Shown here piece after piece: positions 8,913-17,054 of a stretch of 64,000 nucleotides of DNA. Position numbers and translations under genes: made by a program. Positions within the stretch are counted from its first letter, which is position 1, and each line of letters opens with the position of its first letter. The notes beneath the pieces were generated by a model. That model did no database searches. It was not told where the DNA came from and worked only from the letters and a program-made list of their open reading frames with translations. This DNA is from Allomuricauda sp. TMED12 (GTDB lineage Bacteria; Bacteroidota; Bacteroidia; Flavobacteriales; Flavobacteriaceae), in assembly GCA_002167435.2 (NCBI GenBank), contig NHBR02000079.1:1-64000 (forward strand). The letters run 5' to 3'.

Positions 8913-9815
8913 ATGAATGAAAATGATATAAGACCAAACACATTTTTGATTGGGGCTCAAAAATCAGCAACCACATCTTTATACAATTGGATTGCACAAC
9001 ACCCTGATGTTTGTGGTCCTGAAAGTATTAAAGATTATCCTTTTTTTATTAAAGAAGAACTCTATGAGAAAGGAATAGAATCCCTAAAGGAGGAGTATAT
9101 AAAAGAGGGATATTCAAAACAAAAAATTGTATTGCAAGGTTCTGTCCAATATATGTTTTTTGAAGAATCTATTGATAGAATATATTCCTTCGATCCAAAT
9201 AGTAAATTGATATTAGTCTTAAGGAACCCTGTTGATAGAGCGATTTCTGCATACAACTATTTTAAGAAATTGAATATAGAAACTCTATCTTTTCCTAAAG
9301 CAATAGCGGAGGAAGAATTTAGGCTTAAAGGGGATCTTAGGACTATTTGTGATTTAACGTATATTAGTCATGGTTATTATTTTAAGCAACTATCCAATAT
9401 ATACAAAAAGTTTTCAAAGGAACAGGTTCTTGTTTTGTTTTTTGATGATGTTAATAATAATCCAGACGAAACAACGAAAGAGGTGTTTAAATTCCTTGAG
9501 GTGTCTGAAGACTTTAAACCAAATTATAAACGCTTAAATGTTACGGGGTCGGTTCGATTTAAAGTATTGCAAAACTTGATTTTTAATAAAAGCAAAACAA
9601 AGAAAATATTGGTTGATACAATAATAGACCCTCTAATTCCTTTGCATAAAAGGACTAAACTTAGATGGTGGTTCAAAGAATGGAATACTAAAAAAGAAAA
9701 TATTAATAAAGATGTTTTATACACATCTGAAAGAGAAGAATTGAAACTTCAATTTAGAGAGGATATCGAGAAACTTGAAAACTTATTAAGAGTTGATTTA
9801 AGCCACTGGAAGTAA
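8913..9815 (+). CDS. PAPS-dependent sulfotransferase
   Basis: Transfers the sulfo group of PAPS to a hydroxyl, probably on the polysaccharide or its lipid-linked repeat. The 5'-phosphosulfate loop GAQKSATTSL (14-23, with Lys17) and the 3'-phosphate segment LVLRNPVDRAISAY (Arg104, Ser112) identify the family (Sulfotransfer_1/3 type). A TTG at 8904 that overlaps the flippase stop codon would add three residues; the ATG at 8913 is taken as start. The gene is markedly A/T-rich. Together with cysC, cysD, cysN and cysQ just upstream it gives a complete sulfation route. Confidence 0.9.
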   Translation: MNENDIRPNTFLIGAQKSATTSLYNWIAQHPDVCGPESIKDYPFFIKEELYEKGIESLKEEYIKEGYSKQKIVLQGSVQYMFFEESIDRIYSFDPNSKLILVLRNPVDRAISAYNYFKKLNIETLSFPKAIAEEEFRLKGDLRTICDLTYISHGYYFKQLSNIYKKFSKEQVLVLFFDDVNNNPDETTKEVFKFLEVSEDFKPNYKRLNVTGSVRFKVLQNLIFNKSKTKKILVDTIIDPLIPLHKRTKLRWWFKEWNTKKENINKDVLYTSEREELKLQFREDIEKLENLLRVDLSHWK

Positions 9816-9904
9816 CAACCATTGTTAATTTTAATTATATATCTAGAGGGTAGTATTTTAAAGACACTGTCTTTATTACTTAAAAAGATATGGTATAATG
9901 TGTT

Positions 9905-10151
9905 TTCAAGGGTCAAAATCCTCTAGAATTCTCCAATCGGTTCAAAACCGATGAAAATTACAAGGAATATTTGGCACCGATAAAGGCCAAAAGTGAATAC
10001 AACTGTACCCAGTGCAACCATATGGCCTGTCAAATCCGCAAGGACTTAGCAATACAGCGTAATATCTGTGGACATATTGAATGCCTATCAGGAACTGGGC
10101 ATCATCCTGAACCAGTTCCTTGCGACCTATGAAAAAAGGGTCGGGCTATAG
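9905..10151 (+). pseudogene. Remnant of an IS1595-like transposase
   Basis: No full reading frame is left. Reading from 9905 gives FKGQNPLEFSNRFKTDENYK, then a zinc-ribbon pattern (CTQC, CQIRKD, NICGH) that resembles the N-terminal domain of IS1595-family transposases. After about 10080 the frame shifts, and a second short stretch (AYQELGIILNQFLATYEKR) leads to a TAG at 10149. The catalytic core is missing, so this is a deletion derivative and is inactive. It marks the junction between the sulfotransferase and the polymerase genes. Confidence 0.6.
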
Positions 10152-10175
10152 AAAAGCCCAACCCCGGTTATTTTT
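10138..10175 (+). terminator. Rho-independent-type hairpin after the transposase remnant
   Basis: A ten-pair stem with one mismatch joins GGGTCGGGCT (10138-10147) and AGCCCAACCC (10155-10164), with loop ATAGAAA, followed shortly by TTTTT (10171-10175). It lies in the 512 bp between the sulfotransferase and the polymerase and may end the upstream transcript, or may be left over from the insertion element. The remainder of the gap, 10176-10327, shows no other feature. Confidence 0.55.
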
Positions 10176-10327
10176 AACTTTCAGACTTTATTGGGGGATA
10201 GTGTCGCTTAGTGACCTGATTTTTATGAATAGCTTGTTGCCCTTAATTCATATATTTGAAGCGTCCTCCTGTTTTAACTATAGAGGTTAAAATCAAAATC
10301 AAGGACTCTCCTTATATTATTTTAATA

Positions 10328-11557
10328 ATGTCAATAAAAATTCAATTAAAACTGAACAGAAAAAAGTTTTTTAGAGTTATTGCTGTTCTATTTCCTTTTT
10401 TTTTAATTTTTTTATCTGAGGCATTGCAGATATCATATAAAGAGTTGTCAGGTATTTTAAAGGCATTTGCTGCTGTTTACATGATTTTCTATTCAATGCT
10501 CAGCTTAAAATACCCTAGTAGCTTATTGTTGTTATTGCTTTTATTTATCCCTGTCTTTGGTTATGGGATATTTAATTCTTTTAATATTAATGCTGCAATT
10601 CCCGAAGGAATAAGGTATTTGTTCCCTGTTGTTGTTTTATTTTATGGTTATTCAATAAGAAGCCATTTTACAATTTTGTTAAAAGCATTAATTCTTTTTG
10701 TAATATTTAATGATTTTGTGCAAATAATTAACTATATAAATTGGATAAGAGGGGTGGATCAGTGGTTTTATCAGTATCTTCCAAATGGTGAAAGATACTA
10801 TCATTCATCTTCTGGAATCATAAGAGCTACTGGTATTGTTGTTTTTTTTGCAATTTTTGGATTTATGAACCTTATGGCTTTTTTTCTAACCAAGAAGTTT
10901 TATACGGGTAAAAGAAAGAGACTAATTCTGACAATTTTTGCAATTTCAATATTTTTAAGTTTTTCATATAAAACTATTGGCACATTTTTATTATTACTTT
11001 TTTTAGAAGTTAAAAATAAACTTAAGTTTTTTAAAATTGCTTTTTTAGTATTCATAATTGCTATTATAACTATGCCATCTACCCTTGTCAGTATGGGGGA
11101 GAGTTTAAGCATGAGAATTCAGCAATATATAACTGTAGGTGATTCTGCGAGATCTGAATCATATCGCGTTATGTTCTATGAAATGGCTAATTTTAACATG
11201 TTCGGTAGAGGAATAGGTTCTTTTGGAGGGCCTGAGTCAGTAAGGTATAATTCACCATTTTATGATGAAGTAAATTTTGATTGGTACAAAACGACAAACC
11301 TCAAAACCACAGATACTTATTACCCACATCTATTTGTAGAACTTGGCGCGGTAGGAGGCTTGGTTTATTTATTATTAATATTATCCCCAATTTTTATGAA
11401 ATGGCCAAAGAATAAATTTCATATTGTCTTTATAATTTATTTTTCATTATTCTTTGATTCATTATTTTCTTTTTCTTTAAACAACATAGCTTTTCTGATG
11501 GTTTCATTATTGTTAATATTTCCCATGTATTATTTTGATTTTGAAAAGAAAATCTAA
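10328..11557 (+). CDS. Wzy-like O-antigen/EPS polymerase
   Basis: A polytopic membrane protein of 409 residues with about ten hydrophobic segments and a long periplasmic loop before the last helices. That loop contains NMFGRGIGSFG and, later, YPHLFVELGAVGGLVYLLL, matching the short H-x-F-x-E-x-G motif region of Wzy/O-antigen ligase proteins (PF04932-like). ATG 10328 is preferred; an upstream TTG would add 24 charged residues unlike the family. The gene is strongly A/T-rich. It would join repeat units on the periplasmic side. Confidence 0.75.
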   Translation: MSIKIQLKLNRKKFFRVIAVLFPFFLIFLSEALQISYKELSGILKAFAAVYMIFYSMLSLKYPSSLLLLLLLFIPVFGYGIFNSFNINAAIPEGIRYLFPVVVLFYGYSIRSHFTILLKALILFVIFNDFVQIINYINWIRGVDQWFYQYLPNGERYYHSSSGIIRATGIVVFFAIFGFMNLMAFFLTKKFYTGKRKRLILTIFAISIFLSFSYKTIGTFLLLLFLEVKNKLKFFKIAFLVFIIAIITMPSTLVSMGESLSMRIQQYITVGDSARSESYRVMFYEMANFNMFGRGIGSFGGPESVRYNSPFYDEVNFDWYKTTNLKTTDTYYPHLFVELGAVGGLVYLLLILSPIFMKWPKNKFHIVFIIYFSLFFDSLFSFSLNNIAFLMVSLLLIFPMYYFDFEKKI

Positions 11558-11568
11558 GTATTAAAAAA

Positions 11569-12507
11569 ATGCATAGTAAAATGCCTTCGAAAAAAGCGAT
11601 ACTAATTACATGGGTAGTCTTACTAGTTTATTTTACTACTTACTTTATTATAAATGCCGAAAAAACATTTTTTCAGTTAAAATATGATTGGGATAATATT
11701 AAAATTGTTGAGAACTTAGGAAGTGTAACAGTAGACTCCATTTCTCATGATTTTTTAGTGCTTCAAAATGACTGCTTAGGGCTAAATAATCAGTTAAATT
11801 CTAATAACACTTTTATAATCGGAAAAAGTGAGAGTTTTTTTAGGGCTTCAAATGTGAAATGTAAAAATGGAAAGGTTGTTTTTTCAGGGATAAAATGGAT
11901 AAACAGTAAGCCTAAACGGACAATAAAAAAAACAGATTTCAAAATAGCCGATCTACCAATTGCTCAATCAGGAAATAAAAAAGTAATTACAATTGGTGAT
12001 TCCCAGATAATATGGAGGGAAGGAAGGGATTTTAGAAAGGACTTGTCAAAAAATAAAAATCTAATTTTCATTGGAGATCAAAAAGATGTGTATGGCTATC
12101 CCCATGAAGCTATATGGAATGGGAAATGCGTTGATTTTTTAGATAAACTTAAGAATATAGATATTGCAGATTATTATATTTTATTTTTTGGGGCACATGA
12201 TAAGAAAACTAATTTTAATGAATTGAGGGATTGTATACATGAAACCTTTAAACTTTTATTAAAGAGAAGTGGAACAGGAAAAATCCTTGTTATAACTTTA
12301 CCGCCATCAACTAATCCTGAATTTAATAATTACAATCAAATTTTCAACAAAATCCTGTTAAAAGAGGCAGGTAACAAGAGAATAAAAACAATCAATATCA
12401 ATGAATATTTGCAAAAGGAAGAAAATTATTTGTATGAAGACAATGTACACTTAAATAAAAAAGGATACTGTTTATTAAATAAGCTTCTTATTGAAGAGTT
12501 AAGATGA
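11569..12507 (+). CDS. SGNH-fold hydrolase/acyltransferase-like membrane-anchored protein
   Basis: Residues 11-29 form one N-terminal membrane anchor; the remaining 280 residues are predicted to be periplasmic. The C-terminal half shows the SGNH catalytic blocks: GDSQ at 143-146 (Ser145) after a beta strand, a block-III-like FFGAHD, and DNVHLN with Asp291 and His294. Such domains add or remove O-acyl, usually acetyl, groups on surface glycans. The ATG overlaps nothing upstream, but the stop overlaps the next start by four bases. Acetylation of the polymer is inference. Confidence 0.72.
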   Translation: MHSKMPSKKAILITWVVLLVYFTTYFIINAEKTFFQLKYDWDNIKIVENLGSVTVDSISHDFLVLQNDCLGLNNQLNSNNTFIIGKSESFFRASNVKCKNGKVVFSGIKWINSKPKRTIKKTDFKIADLPIAQSGNKKVITIGDSQIIWREGRDFRKDLSKNKNLIFIGDQKDVYGYPHEAIWNGKCVDFLDKLKNIDIADYYILFFGAHDKKTNFNELRDCIHETFKLLLKRSGTGKILVITLPPSTNPEFNNYNQIFNKILLKEAGNKRIKTININEYLQKEENYLYEDNVHLNKKGYCLLNKLLIEELR

Positions 12508-13730
12508 TATATAAGAGAATAACAATAGGCAGTAAATTTTTTTATTGGTCATTAATTTTAGTTTTAATGACTTTACCGTTTCCAAAGTATAATATAAATT
12601 CCTTTAGTATAATAATTTGTTTTATATTTTGGCTGCTACACAATCAATGGAAGGTCAAATTCGGAAATTTAAAAAAACATTTTTTGTTTTTTTTATTACT
12701 TAGTTCACTTTTTTGGATAGCACTTATTGGATTAACTTATACCCAAGATGTTAATGAAGGACTAAAAAAATTACAACAAAAAATCCCTTTTGTACTTTTT
12801 CCCTTAATATTTTTGTCTATAAATTTTAATAAAAGAGATATAAATTTCTTGTTTAAATATTTTAGCTATTCTGTTGTTTTAGCTTCACTGTTTGCTTTGG
12901 CAAAAGCTTGCTATTTTAAGTTTAATAATTTGGGCAATTTTTTTTATTATGATCAATTATCAATAGTACTTGATAAACATACCACCTATTATTCTTTATT
13001 TACTGTCCTTTCCATTTTGTATTTTACAAATGAGATTTTGAAGAAAAAAATTGGCAATAGTATTAAAGAAATAATTTTTATTGCATTTTTATTCTTAATG
13101 TTATATTTCTTAAGCGTCCGAATAAGTATTGTGAGCTTAATTTGCGCTTTTTTTATATTGATCTTTAATAATAAAATTTCAAAAAAGAAGCGGATTGGCT
13201 TTTTACTTGTAACAGTCACTACCTTTTTTATTTATTTGACACCTAATTTTCAGCAAAGGTTTAATGCGGAGGCTCCCAATGGGGCTGAGATTTCCGATGT
13301 AGAATTACGTCGGGTTCACTGGTTATCAGTAGTTGAAACTATATTTGATAACAATTTGTTTTTTGGAGCAGGAACAGGTGATGGACATTTTAATTTATAT
13401 AAGGTATATAAGGAGAATAACTTTGAAAGTGGATATGTCCATAAATATAATGCGCACAACCAATTTTTGGAAATAGTTTTATACTTTGGGTTATTAGGGC
13501 TTTTTATATTTATGTTTATGTTCTATATTCTTTTAAAAAAGAATATAGAACATGCTAATAATTTTGAAACAGCTATTATTGTAGTTTTTTTAATATTTAT
13601 GAGTACAGAATCAATTTTGGAAAGACATAGTGGAATTGTGTTGTTCGCTTATTTAATGTCTGCATTGTTAGCATGTGCGATTACGGAATATAATACTACC
13701 TCAAAAGAATTTAATGAACTTGGAGAATAA
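12504..13730 (+). CDS. O-antigen ligase/polymerase family membrane protein
   Basis: A 408-residue polytopic membrane protein with about eleven hydrophobic segments. The conserved periplasmic loop region reads GAGTGDGHFNLYK and later YNAHNQFLEIVLYFGLLGL, which fits the H-N-x-F/W-L-E signature of the O-antigen ligase superfamily (PF04932). It is the second such protein in the locus after the one at 10328; one may polymerise and the other may ligate or handle a second polymer, but sequence alone cannot assign which. Very A/T-rich. The following glycosyltransferase start overlaps its 3' end by 17 bp. Confidence 0.8.
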   Translation: MIYKRITIGSKFFYWSLILVLMTLPFPKYNINSFSIIICFIFWLLHNQWKVKFGNLKKHFLFFLLLSSLFWIALIGLTYTQDVNEGLKKLQQKIPFVLFPLIFLSINFNKRDINFLFKYFSYSVVLASLFALAKACYFKFNNLGNFFYYDQLSIVLDKHTTYYSLFTVLSILYFTNEILKKKIGNSIKEIIFIAFLFLMLYFLSVRISIVSLICAFFILIFNNKISKKKRIGFLLVTVTTFFIYLTPNFQQRFNAEAPNGAEISDVELRRVHWLSVVETIFDNNLFFGAGTGDGHFNLYKVYKENNFESGYVHKYNAHNQFLEIVLYFGLLGLFIFMFMFYILLKKNIEHANNFETAIIVVFLIFMSTESILERHSGIVLFAYLMSALLACAITEYNTTSKEFNELGE

Positions 13731-14769
13731 TACTTTAAAAAAAAAAACAATTTTATTGATAGGTCCTTATAGTTCGGTTGGAGGAGTTAGTATTCATATT
13801 AAAAGACTTTCAGCTCATTTAAAAGATTTTTACAATTTCGATTTTATAGATGAATCTCCCTTGTGTGATATATCTGGCAATGTGTATAACATTCGTAGTA
13901 AGAACCTACTTAAATACATTAAATTAATTGTACAATCAGATATTGTCCATATCCATACTGGAGTATGGTGGTTAAGATGTTTTCATATTTTTACTGCTTT
14001 TCTTTTAAGAAAGAAAGTTATAGTGACAATTCACTCCCTTAGCAACCTATCAAATAATATTTTGATTCAATTCACTAGACTGTTTTTAATTCTGAATAAG
14101 AAAACTATAACAGTTAGTGACGAGGTAGCACAAAAGATTAAACCTAAAGCAGAATATATTTTGCCTGCTTTTTTGCCTCCAGTTATGGAAGAAGAGAAAA
14201 CGTTACCTAAAGAGATTTTAAGAATTTTAGAAGAATGTAAAGATTCAAAGATTATAGTTAGCAATGCATTCAAATTAGTGCTTCATAAAAATGAAGATTT
14301 ATATGGATTAGATTTGATGATTGATGTTGCCCGTATGGTTAAGAAAGAGAAAAAGAGATATAAAATAATTTTTGTTGTGGCAACGATAAATGATAGACTT
14401 AGATTATATGATTCTTATATGGGTATAATTAAAGAGGAAGAATTAGAAAGTGTTATTTCTTTAATACCGTATTCCATATCTTTTGTAAGGTTAATGCAGA
14501 AAAGTGATTTGGTGGTTAGGGCTACCAATACTGATGGAGATGCATTAACAGTAAGAGAAGCGATGTTTTTTAAAATTCCAATTATTGCTTCAAATGTTGT
14601 TAAAAGACCTGAAAATGTAATTTTGTTTAAAAATAGAGATAGTATTGATTTGTTTTCGAAAATTACCAAAGTTTTGGAAAATGGAGAATGTAATGACATG
14701 ATAAACAACCAAAATGATTATGACATAAGCTATTATCAAAATTATTACCATTCAATTTACTCATCTTAA
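13714..14769 (+). CDS. GT4-type glycosyltransferase
   Basis: A cytoplasmic GT-B glycosyltransferase of 351 residues. The N-terminal domain begins with ILLIGPYSSVGGVSIHI, the glycine-rich acceptor loop (Gly17-Ser26), and the C-terminal domain has TDGDALTVREAMFFKIPIIA, which corresponds to the donor-binding E-x7-E region of GT4 enzymes. ATG 13714 is chosen; a GTG at 13675 would extend it further into the preceding gene. It probably adds one sugar to the lipid-linked repeat. Donor and acceptor are unknown. It ends the A/T-rich block. Confidence 0.82.
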   Translation: MNLENNTLKKKTILLIGPYSSVGGVSIHIKRLSAHLKDFYNFDFIDESPLCDISGNVYNIRSKNLLKYIKLIVQSDIVHIHTGVWWLRCFHIFTAFLLRKKVIVTIHSLSNLSNNILIQFTRLFLILNKKTITVSDEVAQKIKPKAEYILPAFLPPVMEEEKTLPKEILRILEECKDSKIIVSNAFKLVLHKNEDLYGLDLMIDVARMVKKEKKRYKIIFVVATINDRLRLYDSYMGIIKEEELESVISLIPYSISFVRLMQKSDLVVRATNTDGDALTVREAMFFKIPIIASNVVKRPENVILFKNRDSIDLFSKITKVLENGECNDMINNQNDYDISYYQNYYHSIYSS

Positions 14770-14893
14770 AATATAAAACTCTTAATAACTTTTTGAGCAT
14801 AGAAATAATTGTGTTGAATTAAGTTTGCATTAGATTTATTCAATAACCATCAATCTCTCTTAAAGTTATTTCCAATAAAATCAAGATAAAACA

Positions 14894-17044
14894 ATGAAAC
14901 AAGTAATACAAAACTTTAAAACAGGAGATTTATATATAGATGATGTTCCACTACCGGCTATTAGCAATAAAATGGTTCTAGTCGAAAACAAATTCTCACT
15001 TATAAGTGCGGGAACCGAAAGAGGAACTGTAAAAGTAGCTAAAGCGAATCTTATTGGCAAAGCAAAGCAACGGCCGGACTTGGTAGCCCAGGTACTTCAA
15101 AATATGAAAAAAGAAGGGATTAAGGCTACCTTGGACAAAGTGAGGACAAAATTGGATTCTCTAAAGGCTCTTGGATATAGTACATCAGGAACAGTAAAGG
15201 CATCCCTGGACAGCAATGGCAAGTTTAGACCAGGGGATAGAGTGGCCTGTGCAGGTCAAGATTATGCTTCGCACTCCGAGTATGTTGGCGTGCCCCAGAA
15301 TTTAGTGGCAAGAATCCCTGATAATGTAAGTTTTGAAGAAGCCAGTTATACCACTTTAGGAGCAATAGCATTACAAGGGGTTCGACAAGCAGAACCAAGA
15401 CTTGGGGATAAGATTTGTGTTATTGGACTAGGGCTTTTGGGCCAGATAACAGTTCAACTGCTAAAAGCAAACGGTTGCAGGGTTTTTGGAATTGATTTAT
15501 CTCCAAGTTTGGTCGAGACCTCAAAAAAGAGCGGTGCAGATGAGGCACTATTACGAAATGATGACAATCTGTTGACCGCAGTTGACAATTTTACCAACGG
15601 GCATGGATTTGATAGCGTTATAATAACCGCTGCAACCACATCAAACGACCCGATAGAACTTTCTGCAGTTATAAGTCGAAAAAAAGGGAAAGTTGTTGTT
15701 GTGGGCGCAGTAAAAATGGATGTGCCAAGAGACCCGGATTTTTATAGGAAAGAATTAGAACTGAAAATGTCCTGTTCTTATGGTCCTGGACGGTATGACG
15801 TAAACTACGAAGAAAACGGAAATGATTATCCATTGGCTTATGTACGTTATACGGAGCAGAGAAACATGGAGGCTTTTTTAGACTTGGTATCCCAAGGGGC
15901 AATTAGACTAGACGAATTAACTACACATGTCTTTGACATACTAGAGGCAGAAAAAGCATATGAAATTGTAATGGGGAACAATCCAGAACCCCATATCGGT
16001 ATTTTATTATCTTACCCTGAGTCGGATGGGAAAGACTCGACAAGTATTTCATTGTCTAAAAACGCAGAGATTGAAACGTTGAGTGTTGGTTTTATTGGGG
16101 CCGGGAGTTTTGCACAAAGCTATTTGGTGCCATATGTAAAATCTTGGGGAGCTACTCTGGAAACAGTAGTAACCACAAAAGGGATTTCAGCAAAAAATGT
16201 TGCCGATAAATTTTCTTTTAGAAATGCTTCGACCTCTTCCGCGGACATAATTAAAAATGAGACGATTAATACGGTTTTTATTGCCACGCCGCATAATTCA
16301 CACGCTAAATATGTTGTTGAATGTTTGCGGTCAGGAAAAAATGTTTTCGTTGAAAAGCCCCTGGCAATGAATATGGAGGAGCTTTTGGAGGTCAAGGACG
16401 CCTATGATAATAACCATGGACAGTTAATGGTTGGGTTTAACAGGAGGTTTTCACCTTTGGCAAAATCCATCAAAAATGAATTCAAAAATAATGGTGAGCC
16501 GAAGGTTATTAATATAAGGGTCAATGCGGGGTTTATTCCTAAAGACCATTGGACACAAAACCCAGAACTTGGAGGTGGTCGTATTATTGGAGAGATGTGT
16601 CATTTTATAGATCTTTTTCAATTTTTTGCCGAATCAAGACCCACCAAGGTTTATGCTGAATGTATAAGAACAACCAATAACCAAATTACACCAGAGGACA
16701 ATATCTCCGTAATAGTATCATTTGAAGATGGTTCCGTTGGAAATTTATTGTATTTGGGCAACGGAGACAAATCGATGCCAAAAGAGCTGGTGGAAGTATT
16801 TTCTGGGGGAAAAATTGGAAGAATCTTTGATTTTAGAAGAGGAAGTGTTCACAAAAAAAATAAAGAAGTAAAACTAAAAGAGTCAGGAAAAGGTCACAGG
16901 CAGGAGGTAAGTGTGTTTTTGGACTCCCTGAACAAGCGGAACATTGAATTACCCCTGACTTTTGAATCTATTTATGACACAACTCAAGTGACATTTAAAA
17001 TCTTGGACTCCCTGAGCACGGGCTTACCGCAACAAATAATCTGA
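14894..17044 (+). CDS. Two-domain oxidoreductase: MDR dehydrogenase fused to Gfo/Idh/MocA
   Basis: A 716-residue natural fusion. Residues 1-350 are a medium-chain (alcohol) dehydrogenase-like domain with VIGLGLLGQ near 176-184. Residues 396-716 form a Gfo/Idh/MocA oxidoreductase with GFIGAGSFAQ near 399 and EKPLAMN near 487. The combination is known in bacterial polysaccharide loci (often listed as bi-domain-containing oxidoreductase) and may oxidise and reduce a nucleotide- or polymer-linked sugar with internal NAD(H) recycling; the substrate is not known. Base composition returns to the window average here. It is followed after 10 bp by the toroid protein. Confidence 0.85.
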   Translation: MKQVIQNFKTGDLYIDDVPLPAISNKMVLVENKFSLISAGTERGTVKVAKANLIGKAKQRPDLVAQVLQNMKKEGIKATLDKVRTKLDSLKALGYSTSGTVKASLDSNGKFRPGDRVACAGQDYASHSEYVGVPQNLVARIPDNVSFEEASYTTLGAIALQGVRQAEPRLGDKICVIGLGLLGQITVQLLKANGCRVFGIDLSPSLVETSKKSGADEALLRNDDNLLTAVDNFTNGHGFDSVIITAATTSNDPIELSAVISRKKGKVVVVGAVKMDVPRDPDFYRKELELKMSCSYGPGRYDVNYEENGNDYPLAYVRYTEQRNMEAFLDLVSQGAIRLDELTTHVFDILEAEKAYEIVMGNNPEPHIGILLSYPESDGKDSTSISLSKNAEIETLSVGFIGAGSFAQSYLVPYVKSWGATLETVVTTKGISAKNVADKFSFRNASTSSADIIKNETINTVFIATPHNSHAKYVVECLRSGKNVFVEKPLAMNMEELLEVKDAYDNNHGQLMVGFNRRFSPLAKSIKNEFKNNGEPKVINIRVNAGFIPKDHWTQNPELGGGRIIGEMCHFIDLFQFFAESRPTKVYAECIRTTNNQITPEDNISVIVSFEDGSVGNLLYLGNGDKSMPKELVEVFSGGKIGRIFDFRRGSVHKKNKEVKLKESGKGHRQEVSVFLDSLNKRNIELPLTFESIYDTTQVTFKILDSLSTGLPQQII

Positions 17045-17054
17045 TTTTCTTTTT

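Noticed and set aside
9841-10220. Terminal inverted repeats of the insertion element remnant
   Set aside because: GACACTGTC near 9863 and GATAGTGTC near 10196 are partial inverse matches, but too short and imperfect to define element ends.
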